From NCBI GenBank assembly GCA_027484285.1, contig JAIXTG010000329.1:1-64000 (forward strand): a stretch of 64,000 nucleotides of DNA. The letters run 5' to 3'. The translations under genes were made by a program, and so were the position numbers. The stretch comes from Oxalobacteraceae bacterium. Lineage in GTDB: Bacteria > Pseudomonadota > Gammaproteobacteria > Burkholderiales > Burkholderiaceae_D. The notes below the pieces were generated by a model, which did no database searches, had not been told where the DNA came from, and was given only the letters and a program-made list of their open reading frames with translations. Positions within the stretch are counted from its first letter, which is position 1; the number at the start of each line of letters is the position of its first letter. Shown piece after piece: positions 29,784 to 39,089 of the stretch.

Positions 29784-31741
29784 TGGACATGGACTACGAA
29801 GGCGCTGCCGAGATCGAACGCGCGTGGCGTGAAGGACTGACGCCCGACCCGCTGCTCACCGTGTCCGAATGGTCGGATCGCCACCGGACGCTTTCCAGCA
29901 AGGCGTCTGCCGAACCCGGGCGCTGGCGTACCAGCCGCACGCCGTACCTGAAGGCCATCATGGATTGCCTGTCGCCGACCTCGCCGGTCGAGCGTGTGGT
30001 GTTCATGAAAGCGGCACAGCTTGGCGCGACCGAGATGGGATCGAACTGGATCGGCTATGTGATCCATCACGCACCCGGCCCAATGATGGCGGTGTGGCCA
30101 ACAGTGGAGATGGCCAAGCGCAACTCCAAGCAGCGGATCGATCCGCTGATCGAGGAGTCGTCCGCACTGGCTGAACTGATTGCACCGGCGCGCAGCCGGG
30201 ATTCCGGCAACACCATCCTGGCCAAGGAGTTCCGGGGTGGCGTGCTGGTGATGACTGGAGCCAACAGCGCGGTCGGGCTGCGCTCGATGCCGGTGCGGTA
30301 TCTGTTCCTCGACGAGGTCGACGGTTATCCGTTGGACGTCGAGGGTGAAGGGGACGCGATCTCGCTGGCAGAGGCACGTACACGCACGTTCGCGCGGCGC
30401 AAGATCTTCATCGTCTCGACTCCGACGATTTCAGGGGCATCGGCTATCGAGCGCGAGTACGAGGCCAGTGACCAACGTCGCTACTTCGTGCCGTGTCCGC
30501 ATTGCTCCCACCGTCAGTGGCTGCGTTTCGAGCAGCTGCGTTGGGACAAAGGGCAACCGGAGACCGCTGCCTACATCTGCGAGTCATGTGACACCGCGAT
30601 TGCCGAGCACCACAAGACATGGATGCTGGAGCACGGCGAGTGGCGCGCGATGATCACCGATGGCACGGGCAAGACGGCAGGCTTCCACCTGTCGTCGCTA
30701 TACAGCCCGGTGGGCTGGCGTTCGTGGCGTGAGATCGCCGCTGCGTGGGAAGCCGCCGTCAGTAAAGAGTCGGGATCGGCCGCTGCCATCAAGACCTTCA
30801 AGAACACCGAGCTGGGTGAAACCTGGGTCGAGGAAGGCGAAGCACCGGATTGGCAACGCCTCGTCGAGCGGCGCGAGGACTACCCGGTCGGATCGATTCC
30901 TCCCGGTGGACTCCTGCTCGTGGGCGGCGCGGATGTCCAGAAGGACCGCATCGAAACCTCAATCTGGGCCTTCGGGCGCGGCAAGGAATCATGGCTGGTC
31001 GAGCATCGCGTCTTGATGGGCGACACCGCGCGGGATGCGGTTTGGAAACAACTGGCGGATCTGCTCGCGGAAAACTGGACGCACGCGTCCGGCGCGGCGA
31101 TGCCGCTGGCACGGTTCGCCTTAGACACTGGGTTTGCCACCCAAGAGGCCTATACCTTCGTGCGGGCCAGTCGCGACCCGCGCATCATGGCCATCAAAGG
31201 TGTCGCGCGCGGCGCGGCACTGATCGGGAGCCCCACCGCCGTGGATATATCCAAGGGCGGCAAGAAGCTGCGCCGAGGCATCAAGGTGTTCTCGGTCGCC
31301 GTCGGCATTGCCAAGCTCGAGCTCTACAACAACCTGCGCAAATCGGCAGATGTGGCCGAGGACGGTATCACCGCGATCTATCCGGCCGGATTCATCCATC
31401 TGCCGAATGTGGACGCAGAGTTCATTCAGCAGCTCTGCGCGGAACAACTCATCACGCGACGCGACCGGAATGGCTTTCCCATCCGGGAGTGGCAAAAGAT
31501 GCGCGAGCGTAACGAGGCGCTGGACTGCTACGTCTACGCCCGCGCAGCCGCTTCAGCGGCGGGACTGGATCGCTTCGACGAACGCCATTGGCGCGAGCTG
31601 GAGCGACAACTGGGGATGGCAGATCCGCCTGACCCCGTGACCACCACAACGACTGACGAGGCCACCCAACGCGGTGGCCTCGCTGTTTCTGCGCCCCGCA
31701 GCACCGGGCGACGAGTGATTAGGAGCCGCTGGCTCAGCTGA
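29783..31741 (+). CDS. Terminase large subunit (GpA family)
   Basis: LSPTSPVERVVFMKAAQLGATEMGSNWIGY, YLFLDEVDGYP, GFPIREWQKMRERNEALDCYVYARAA. Confidence 0.93.
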   Translation: MDMDYEGAAEIERAWREGLTPDPLLTVSEWSDRHRTLSSKASAEPGRWRTSRTPYLKAIMDCLSPTSPVERVVFMKAAQLGATEMGSNWIGYVIHHAPGPMMAVWPTVEMAKRNSKQRIDPLIEESSALAELIAPARSRDSGNTILAKEFRGGVLVMTGANSAVGLRSMPVRYLFLDEVDGYPLDVEGEGDAISLAEARTRTFARRKIFIVSTPTISGASAIEREYEASDQRRYFVPCPHCSHRQWLRFEQLRWDKGQPETAAYICESCDTAIAEHHKTWMLEHGEWRAMITDGTGKTAGFHLSSLYSPVGWRSWREIAAAWEAAVSKESGSAAAIKTFKNTELGETWVEEGEAPDWQRLVERREDYPVGSIPPGGLLLVGGADVQKDRIETSIWAFGRGKESWLVEHRVLMGDTARDAVWKQLADLLAENWTHASGAAMPLARFALDTGFATQEAYTFVRASRDPRIMAIKGVARGAALIGSPTAVDISKGGKKLRRGIKVFSVAVGIAKLELYNNLRKSADVAEDGITAIYPAGFIHLPNVDAEFIQQLCAEQLITRRDRNGFPIREWQKMRERNEALDCYVYARAAASAAGLDRFDERHWRELERQLGMADPPDPVTTTTTDEATQRGGLAVSAPRSTGRRVIRSRWLS

Positions 31742-31763
31742 CAGATGTGCCGATGAGGACACG

Positions 31764-31970
31764 ATGACTTACACCACTACTGAGCTCGACGCGTTGAAGC
31801 GTGCGCTGGCCACTGGCGAGCGCCGTGTGAGCTTCGGCGACAAAACGATTGAGTACCGCTCAGTCGAAGAGTTGCAGGCCGCCATTCGAACTGTCGAGAC
31901 AGAGATCGCCCGAAATTCAGGGAAAAGCCTCGTCCGTCAGTTGCGCGTCACGACCCGGAAGGCCACCTGA
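31764..31970 (+). CDS. Head-tail joining protein (gpW family)
   Basis: LDALKRALATGERRVSFGDKTIEYRSVEEL. Confidence 0.8.
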   Translation: MTYTTTELDALKRALATGERRVSFGDKTIEYRSVEELQAAIRTVETEIARNSGKSLVRQLRVTTRKAT

Positions 31971-33463
31971 TGAGCTGGTTCTCCAAACTTCGGCGCGGCA
32001 TGTTTGGCGGCCCGTCGCCGACTTACGACGGTATCGGCGGTGGTCGGCGAGCGATTGCCTGGCAGGTCGGAAATCCTGGTGCCGTTGCCGCGCTGGCCTT
32101 CACCCAGAACGAGCTCCGCGCCAAAAGCCGCGATCTGGTGCGACGCAACGCTTGGGCGGCCGCCGGCGTGGAGGCATTCGTCGCCAACGCGATCGGCACG
32201 GGCATCAAGCCGCAGTCGATGCTCGCGGACAACGCACTGCGGGAAGCCATTCACGCCCTCTGGTGGGACTGGTGCAGCGATGCCGACGCAGCCGGCTTGA
32301 CCGACTTCTACGGCCTGCAAGCACTCGCCTGCCGGGCAATGCTGGAAGGCGGGGAGGCACTGGTGCGGCTGCGCTATCGCCGACCCGAAGACGGTCTGGC
32401 GGTTGGCCTCCAGCTCCAGCTGCTGGAACCCGAACACTTGCCCATGACGATGAACCTGGAGCTACCTTCCGGCAACGTGGTACGGGCCGGCATCGAGTTC
32501 GATCGGCTCGGCCGCCGCGTCGCCTACCACCTGTATCGCTCGCATCCCGGTGATGGCGCCTTGGCGCCAATGTCCGGCACGGGTGGCATGGACACCGTGC
32601 GCGTGCCTGCCTCCGAGATCATCCACCTGTTCCGTCCGCTGCGTCCGGGCCAGATCCGGGGCGAGCCGTGGTTGGCGCGGGCGCTGGTCAAACTCAATGA
32701 GCTGGACCAGTACGACGACGCCGAACTGGTGCGCAAAAAGACGGCGGCGATGTTCGCGGGCTTCATCACCCGCCTGGCGCCCGAGGACAACCTCATCGGC
32801 GAAGGGCTGGCGGACGCCAACGGCGTGTCCCTGGCAGGACTGGAACCCGGGACCTTGCAGCTGCTGGAGCCTGGTGAGGACGTGAAGTTCAGCCAACCGG
32901 CTGACGTCGGAGCCAGTTATGCCGAGTTCCTGCGCATGCAGTTCCGGGCCGTCGCCGCCGCGATGGGCATCACTTACGAGATGCTCACCGGCGATCTGAC
33001 GCAGGTGAACTACTCGTCGATCCGCGCCGGATTGCTGGAGTTTCGCCGCCGCTGCGAAGCGATCCAGCATGGCGTGATCGTCCACCAGCTCTGCCGCCCG
33101 ATCTGGCGCGCCTGGATGGAACAGGCTGCGCTCGAAGGTGCACTCGATCTCCCGGGCTTCGTCGGACGCAAACGGGAATACCTGGCCGCCAAATGGATTC
33201 CGCAGGGCTGGCAGTGGGTTGATCCGAAGAAGGAGTTCGACGCGATGCTCACCGCAATCCGTGCCGGGTTGCTTTCGCGCTCCGAAGCCATTTCCGCCTT
33301 CGGCTACGACGCCGAAGACATCGACCGCGAGATCGCGGCGGACAACCAGCGGGCCGATGAGCTGGGGCTGGTCTTCGACTCGGACCCGCGCCACGACAAA
33401 TCGCCCGTCAACGCCTCGGCGACCGCCACTCCGGCTCCGCCGCAAGAACCCCAGGACAACTGA
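31970..33463 (+). CDS. Phage portal protein (lambda family)
   Basis: LVRRNAWAAAGVEAFVANAIGTGIKPQS; IHLFRPLRPGQIRGEPWLA; GDLTQVNYSSIRAGLLEFRR. Confidence 0.93.
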   Translation: MSWFSKLRRGMFGGPSPTYDGIGGGRRAIAWQVGNPGAVAALAFTQNELRAKSRDLVRRNAWAAAGVEAFVANAIGTGIKPQSMLADNALREAIHALWWDWCSDADAAGLTDFYGLQALACRAMLEGGEALVRLRYRRPEDGLAVGLQLQLLEPEHLPMTMNLELPSGNVVRAGIEFDRLGRRVAYHLYRSHPGDGALAPMSGTGGMDTVRVPASEIIHLFRPLRPGQIRGEPWLARALVKLNELDQYDDAELVRKKTAAMFAGFITRLAPEDNLIGEGLADANGVSLAGLEPGTLQLLEPGEDVKFSQPADVGASYAEFLRMQFRAVAAAMGITYEMLTGDLTQVNYSSIRAGLLEFRRRCEAIQHGVIVHQLCRPIWRAWMEQAALEGALDLPGFVGRKREYLAAKWIPQGWQWVDPKKEFDAMLTAIRAGLLSRSEAISAFGYDAEDIDREIAADNQRADELGLVFDSDPRHDKSPVNASATATPAPPQEPQDN

Positions 33464-33464
33464 T

Positions 33465-34784
33465 ATGCAGCTCGTACACCTGGCGTCCCGTCTCTACGGG
33501 ACGCCGCTTCTCATTGCGCGTTCGAAACTGGACGTGATCCTGTCCGTCCTCGGCCCGCGCATCGGATTGCCCGAGATCGATGCTGCCGTCCCGCTTCCCA
33601 CTTCGAAAGCCGGCACTGCGGTCGGGCAGCCCGGCATCGCGATCATTCCCGTGCACGGCACCCTGGTACGACGGGCGATGGGACTGGAGGCGGCGTCTGG
33701 CCTGACCTCCTATGGGGAAATCGCGGCACGCATCGACGCCGCGCTGGCGGACCCACAGGTCAGCGGCATCCTGCTCGACCTAGATTCGCCCGGCGGCGAA
33801 GCGGGTGGCGTGTTTGAGCTGGCCGAGCGGATTCGCGCCGCCAACGACATCAAGCCGGTGTGGGCGCATGCCAACGACTCGGCGTATTCGGCGGCTTACG
33901 CGATTGCAGCCGCCGCATCGCGCTTGACCCTGTCGCAAACCGCAGGTGTGGGCTCCATCGGTGTCATTGCGCTGCACGTCGACCAGTCCGTCAAGGATGC
34001 CAAGGACGGCGTCGACTTCACTGCGATCTACGCCGGCCACCACAAGAACGACTTTTCTCCCCACGCGCCGCTGTCGCCACAGGCGGCTTCCACCCTGCAG
34101 GCGGAAGTGGATCGGCTCTACGGAATCTTCGTCAGCCAGGTCGCGCAAATGCGAGCTCTGGACAGCGATGCCGTGCGGGCGACCGAAGCCAGCCTGCTCT
34201 TCGGCGAGGCTGCTGTGACGGCAGGCCTGGCTGACGCGGTGATGAGTTTCGATCAGGTCCTGATCGAGTTCTCCAACGCACTGGATGCGCAACGCCGGCT
34301 GACGACACCCAGTACGGGCGCCGCGAAGCGCGGCCCGCTCGCCCGTGCCTCGCCTGCTTCACGGAACGCACCCCCGCAGATTTCCAGCCAACAACAGTCT
34401 CATTTGGAGAAAACCATGACCGATCACGAACAGCAGCCCCCTCTGGACGAATCCGAGCCGGAGGTCACGCCAGACCCGGCAGACACCCCAGCGCAAGAAC
34501 CCACCACCCCGCCCGTGTCTGCATCGCTCGTCGGTGCGCACGCCAACGGCCGGATCGAGGCACAAGCCATTGCCGAGATCTGCCTGATCGCAGGCACGCC
34601 ACAGCGCACGGCGGAATTCCTCGCATCCGGGATGAACGAGGCCCAAGTCCGCCGCGCACTGCTCGAAGCTCGCGCTGAACAGCCGGAGATTGCCTCACGC
34701 ATCACCGCCGATGCGGGAACCACCGTGCAGCCGGAGAGCAGCCCGGTCGTTGCCGCCGTCAAGAAACTCGCCACGAAGGAGTAA
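33465..34784 (+). CDS. S49/ClpP-like head maturation protease
   Basis: ILLDLDSPGGEAGGVFELAERI...SAAYAIAAAASRLTLSQTAGVGSIGV. Confidence 0.9.
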   Translation: MQLVHLASRLYGTPLLIARSKLDVILSVLGPRIGLPEIDAAVPLPTSKAGTAVGQPGIAIIPVHGTLVRRAMGLEAASGLTSYGEIAARIDAALADPQVSGILLDLDSPGGEAGGVFELAERIRAANDIKPVWAHANDSAYSAAYAIAAAASRLTLSQTAGVGSIGVIALHVDQSVKDAKDGVDFTAIYAGHHKNDFSPHAPLSPQAASTLQAEVDRLYGIFVSQVAQMRALDSDAVRATEASLLFGEAAVTAGLADAVMSFDQVLIEFSNALDAQRRLTTPSTGAAKRGPLARASPASRNAPPQISSQQQSHLEKTMTDHEQQPPLDESEPEVTPDPADTPAQEPTTPPVSASLVGAHANGRIEAQAIAEICLIAGTPQRTAEFLASGMNEAQVRRALLEARAEQPEIASRITADAGTTVQPESSPVVAAVKKLATKE

Positions 34785-34787
34785 GCC

Positions 34788-35165
34788 ATGTCTGCCATTC
34801 AGGAAACCAACAACCTCGGTGATCTCCTCAAGTACGAGGCGCCGAATCTCTATTCACGCGACCTGGCCACGGTTGCTGCCGGTCAAAACCTGCAGCTCGG
34901 CGCCATCGTCGGCCGCGACAGTACGACCGGCAAGCTGAAAGCGCTCGACCCGGCCGCCACCGATGGCACTGAGAACGCGGTCGGCGTGCTCGCCGCTGAC
35001 GTGGACGCGACCCTGATCGACCGGGAAGACGCGCTGCTGATCTCCCGCCACGCCATCGTCGCCAGCCATGCCCTGGTGTGGCCGGTCGCCATCACCCCTA
35101 CCGAGAAGGCCACTGCGATCGCTCAGATCGAAGCGCGTGGCGTCCTCGTCCGAACCGCCGCCTGA
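34788..35165 (+). CDS. Head decoration protein (gpD-like)
   Basis: Size, composition and position between protease and capsid. Confidence 0.8.
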   Translation: MSAIQETNNLGDLLKYEAPNLYSRDLATVAAGQNLQLGAIVGRDSTTGKLKALDPAATDGTENAVGVLAADVDATLIDREDALLISRHAIVASHALVWPVAITPTEKATAIAQIEARGVLVRTAA

Positions 35166-35179
35166 ATTAGGAGACAACC

Positions 35180-36181
35180 ATGCAGAACCCTTTTACCAAT
35201 CCCGCGTTCTCGATGGCGGCGCTCACGGCGGCCATCAACATTCTTCCCAACCGTTATGGCCGCATCGAGGATCTCGGTTTGATGCCGGCCAAGCCGGTGC
35301 GCCAGCGACAGGTCATCGTCGAGGAGATGAACGGCGTACTGAACCTGCTGCCGACCTTACCGCCGGGCGCCCCGGGCACGGTCGGTGTGCGCGGCAAACG
35401 CACCTTGCGTTCGTTCGTGATCCCCCACATCCCGCATGACGATGTCGTCCTCCCGGAAGAGGTTCAGGGCATCCGCGCCTTTGGTTCGGAGACTGAAACG
35501 GAAGCCGTCGCGGGCGTCATCGCGCGCCACCTGGAGACCATGCGCAACAAGCACGCGATCACGCTGGAGCACCTGCGCATGGGCGCGCTCAAGGGCGTCA
35601 TCCTGGATGCCGATGGTTCCGTGCTGTATGACCTGTTCGACGAGTTTGACATCACGCCGCAGACCATCGCCTTCGATCTCGGCAACGCCGGCACGAATGT
35701 GAAGGCGAAATGCCTCGCAACCCTGGCCGCGATCGAGGACAACCTCAAGGGCGAATTCATGAGCGGTGTGCACTGCCTGTGTTCGCCCGAGTTCTTCTCC
35801 GCGCTGACGGGCCATGCCAAGGTCGAGAAAGCGTTCGAGAACTGGCAGCAGGGTGCCATCCTGATCAACGACGTGCGCCGTGGCTTCACCTACGCCGGCA
35901 TCACCTTCGAGGAGTATCGCGGGCAGGCCACCGATCCCACCGGCACCACCCGTCGCTTCATTGCGGCTGGCGAGGCCCATGCCTTCCCGCTGGGCACGGT
36001 GGATACCTTCGGTACCTACTTCGCGCCAGCTGACTTCAACGAGACGGTCAACACCATCGGGCAGACGCTGTATGCGAAGCAGGAGCCGCGCAAGTTCGAT
36101 CGGGGTACTGACCTGCATACCCAGTCCAACCCGCTGCCCATGTGCCACCGCCCAGGTGTGCTCGTGAAGCTGACGGTGTGA
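35180..36181 (+). CDS. Major capsid protein (gpE family)
   Basis: NPAFSMAALTAAINILPNRYGRIEDLGLM...VLPEEVQGIRAFGSETE. Confidence 0.92.
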   Translation: MQNPFTNPAFSMAALTAAINILPNRYGRIEDLGLMPAKPVRQRQVIVEEMNGVLNLLPTLPPGAPGTVGVRGKRTLRSFVIPHIPHDDVVLPEEVQGIRAFGSETETEAVAGVIARHLETMRNKHAITLEHLRMGALKGVILDADGSVLYDLFDEFDITPQTIAFDLGNAGTNVKAKCLATLAAIEDNLKGEFMSGVHCLCSPEFFSALTGHAKVEKAFENWQQGAILINDVRRGFTYAGITFEEYRGQATDPTGTTRRFIAAGEAHAFPLGTVDTFGTYFAPADFNETVNTIGQTLYAKQEPRKFDRGTDLHTQSNPLPMCHRPGVLVKLTV

Positions 36182-36465
36182 TGGTGCGCATCGAAGACTT
36201 CTACGACGCCGCTGGGCGGTCTGGCTTGCTGGTGGATGCGGAAATCGATGGCCACACTGTCGCTGTCGATTTCCGTTCGCCAGACGAGACCGTACTCGAC
36301 GGGCTGGCCCTGTCCGCCGACTACACGATCCGCTTCCCGGCCTCGACACAGCCGAGCCTGGCAGCAGGGCAGACCGTGACGATCGGAGCCCACAGCTACC
36401 GCGTCCGTGATATCCGCAGCATCGGCGACGGCAGCGAGCGGCGCGCCGACCTCACGCGACTCTGA
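36181..36465 (+). CDS. Head-tail connector-like protein
   Basis: Position; VTIGAHSYRVRDIRSIGDGSERRADLTRL. Confidence 0.6.
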   Translation: MVRIEDFYDAAGRSGLLVDAEIDGHTVAVDFRSPDETVLDGLALSADYTIRFPASTQPSLAAGQTVTIGAHSYRVRDIRSIGDGSERRADLTRL

Positions 36466-36475
36466 GGGACTCGGC

Positions 36476-36901
36476 ATGAATTCGATCCGCGAGCAGATCC
36501 TGCGGGCGGTTGCCGCACGCCTGAGCAGCGCCGTCGCGCCCGTGCCGGTGCTGCGCCACCCAACAACACCGGTTACGCGCGATACCGGACCCGCGCTCTT
36601 GATGTTCACCGAAGGCGACGCCATCACCGCGCACGCCAACAACCGCGTCGACCGAACACTGACGATTCGCTGCGTCGCGGTGGCGCGTGGCGAGGAGGCC
36701 TTCGACGTCGCGGACCGGCTGATCGTGGCCGCACATGCTGCATTGATGACCGATGCCAACGTCACCGGCCTCGCGCTCGCGATCCGGGAGATCGATGGCG
36801 AGTGGGATGCCGAGGACGCCGATGCCGGCGCCGTCGCGTTGCCTGCCCGCTACGAGATCCGTTACCGCACCAATGCCCAAGACCTCACCCAGACAGGATG
36901 A
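36476..36901 (+). CDS. Minor tail/tail terminator-like protein
   Basis: Position; MNSIREQILRAVAARLSSAVAPVPVLRHPT. Confidence 0.6.
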   Translation: MNSIREQILRAVAARLSSAVAPVPVLRHPTTPVTRDTGPALLMFTEGDAITAHANNRVDRTLTIRCVAVARGEEAFDVADRLIVAAHAALMTDANVTGLALAIREIDGEWDAEDADAGAVALPARYEIRYRTNAQDLTQTG

Positions 36902-36906
36902 CCTTA

Positions 36907-37083
36907 ATGACGCTTGAACTGATGAAACCCCACACCCACGCCGGAGTGCGCTATGCCCCCGGCGCGTACCTGGATGTCGACGAGGCCACCGCACGATGGC
37001 TGATCGACCACGCCGTCGCCCAGGAGGTCGCAGTGGCCGACGCCGCCCCGAAGCTCGCCACCCCCGTTCGTAAAGGAGACTGA
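36907..37083 (+). CDS. Small phage structural-region protein
   Basis: MTLELMKPHTHAGVRYAPGAYLDVDEATARWLIDHAVA. Confidence 0.6.
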   Translation: MTLELMKPHTHAGVRYAPGAYLDVDEATARWLIDHAVAQEVAVADAAPKLATPVRKGD

Positions 37084-37085
37084 CC

Positions 37086-37838
37086 ATGCCGTATTTCTCT
37101 GGACAAGGCCGTGTCTACATCGGCGCCCGCGACACCGCCGGCAACCCGCAAGGGCTGAACTTTGTCGGCAACGTGCCGGAGCTCAAGGTGTCGCTGTCGG
37201 TCGAAACTCTGGAGCACCAGGAGTCCACCAGCGGACAACGCCTGACGGACCTGCAGTTGATCAAGACCAAGAAAGGCGAATTCGCCTGCACGCTGGAAGA
37301 GCTGATCGCGGTGAATCTAGGCTTGGCGCTCTACGGCACGACCATCGAACAGGTTAGCGGCACGGTGACGGCCGAGGCACTGCCCAACCCGGTCACGGCG
37401 GGAAGCCTGTACCTGCTCGCCAAGCAGAACGTCTCCTCTGTGGTGGTCAAGGACGCCTCCGGCACGCCCAAGACGCTGCCCGTCGCCCAGTACAGCCTCA
37501 ATGCCAAGCACGGATCGCTGGTCATCAACGACAAGACGACGGGCGGCCCCTACGTGGAGCCGTTCAAGGTCGACTACGCCTATGGCGCGGCCCAATCGAC
37601 GGCGCTGTTCACCCAGCCGCTGCCCGAACGGTGGGTGCGTTTCGAGGGCTTGAACACCGCCGACAGCAACCGCGAAGTGGTGATCGACCTGTACCGCGTG
37701 GCGATCAATCCGGCCAAGGAGCTCTCGATCATCACCGAGGAGTTGCTCAAGTTCGAGCTTTCCGGACAGGTGTTGGCCGACACGCTCAAGCCGACTGCCG
37801 GCGACCTCGGCCAGTTCGGCCGCATCGTGCTGTTGTAA
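37086..37838 (+). CDS. Major tail tube protein
   Basis: Position before tail chaperone and tape measure; YFSGQGRVYIGARDTAGNPQGLNFVGNVPELKVSLSVETLEHQESTSG. Confidence 0.8.
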   Translation: MPYFSGQGRVYIGARDTAGNPQGLNFVGNVPELKVSLSVETLEHQESTSGQRLTDLQLIKTKKGEFACTLEELIAVNLGLALYGTTIEQVSGTVTAEALPNPVTAGSLYLLAKQNVSSVVVKDASGTPKTLPVAQYSLNAKHGSLVINDKTTGGPYVEPFKVDYAYGAAQSTALFTQPLPERWVRFEGLNTADSNREVVIDLYRVAINPAKELSIITEELLKFELSGQVLADTLKPTAGDLGQFGRIVLL

Positions 37839-37847
37839 GGAGCCGTC

Positions 37848-38249
37848 ATGACCCATTCCGATCTGGATGTGCTCGTGCCGCAGGCTCGGCTAATGGAAAT
37901 GGCCGGGCAGCGCCTTACCATCAGCCCGCTGGTGGTCGGCGAACTGCCGGCGATGCTCAAGGCCGTGCGGCCTTTTGCCGAGCAGCTAACTGGCGAACCG
38001 GACTGGCTCGCCTTGCTCTGTGATCACGGCGACGCTTTGCTGGCTGCGCTGGCGCTCGCCAGCCGTCAGCCGCGCGAATGGGTGAACGCCCTGGCGCTCG
38101 ACGATGCGATCACGTTGGCCGCTGCCGTGTTCGAGGTGAATGCCGATTTTTTCGTGCGCCGGGTCGCGCCGAAGGTCGGCGATCTGGCGCAGAGCCTGAA
38201 CGGACAAAAGAAAGGTCTGTCGGCTGGATCGACGCCGTCGCCCGCCTGA
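37848..38249 (+). CDS. Tail assembly chaperone (gpG-like)
   Basis: Between tail tube and tape measure; 3' end overlaps a -1 frame ORF. Confidence 0.75.
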   Translation: MTHSDLDVLVPQARLMEMAGQRLTISPLVVGELPAMLKAVRPFAEQLTGEPDWLALLCDHGDALLAALALASRQPREWVNALALDDAITLAAAVFEVNADFFVRRVAPKVGDLAQSLNGQKKGLSAGSTPSPA

Positions 38250-38461
38250 TCCGCAGCGGTCACCGCTACCCGGACATCCTGGGATACACGCTGGGCCAGG
38301 TGAACGCCTTCCTGTCGGCCGACGACCGTCTCGAATACGAGCGTCTCTCCATCCAGTTGGCGGTTATGACTGCCGCCGCCCAAGGCAGCCGCGACGGCAT
38401 CCGTCAGTTGCAGGCCGAACTCCATCAGGGAATGCGCGATGAAGATCGATCTGGTCGCTGA
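38205..38461 (+). other. -1 frame extension of the tail chaperone (gpGT-like), candidate programmed frameshift
   Basis: Open -1 frame KERSVGWIDAVARLIRSGHRYPDILGYTLGQVNAFL... without an obvious own start; A-rich CAAAAGAAAGG at 38205-38215. Confidence 0.6.
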
Positions 38462-39086
38462 GGGCCTGCTAGACCGGCGGCGTTTCAACGCTTGGCAGAC
38501 CAATACCCACAAGGCGATCCACGCGGCAGTTGCCCGCGCGATGCGTGACAGCGGCAAGGATATGGCCGAACAGGTCCGCGGCGAGATGCGCGCCAGCTTC
38601 CGAACGGCCAGCCCCAAATTCCTGCGCTCCATGCACGCCAATGTGTTCGACCGCAAAACCAATGCGTTCCCGGCCCTCTACCTCGGCTCGAAGGTGCCGT
38701 GGCTGGGCATCCACGAGCTAGGCGGAACGATCCGGGGGCGGATGCTGATCCCGCTGTTGCCTCAACACCGGCGCATCGGGCACAAGGCCTTCGCCCGGGT
38801 GATCGATGCGCTGATGCGATCCGGGAACGCCTGGTTCATCGAGAAGAACGGCCAGCAGATCCTGATGGCCGAGAACCTTGCCGAGAACGCCCGGCCGCTC
38901 ACGCGCTTTCGCCGCGCCGAGCGCGAACGCAGCGGCGCAAAGCGCCTGCGGCGCGGCCAGGAGATTCCCATCGCCGTGCTGGTGCGGCGCGTGAGCTTGA
39001 GAAAACGTTTCGACCTCAGCCGTGCGGTGCGGGTCGAGCTTCCCCGCCTGACGGCGGCCATCCGCAAGGCAATATCGAAGGTTTAA
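38439..39086 (+). CDS. DUF6441-like phage tail protein
   Basis: ASPKFLRSMHANVFDRKTNAFPALYLGSKVPWLGIHELGGTIRGRMLIPL. Confidence 0.7.
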   Translation: MKIDLVAEGLLDRRRFNAWQTNTHKAIHAAVARAMRDSGKDMAEQVRGEMRASFRTASPKFLRSMHANVFDRKTNAFPALYLGSKVPWLGIHELGGTIRGRMLIPLLPQHRRIGHKAFARVIDALMRSGNAWFIEKNGQQILMAENLAENARPLTRFRRAERERSGAKRLRRGQEIPIAVLVRRVSLRKRFDLSRAVRVELPRLTAAIRKAISKV

Positions 39087-39089
39087 ACG

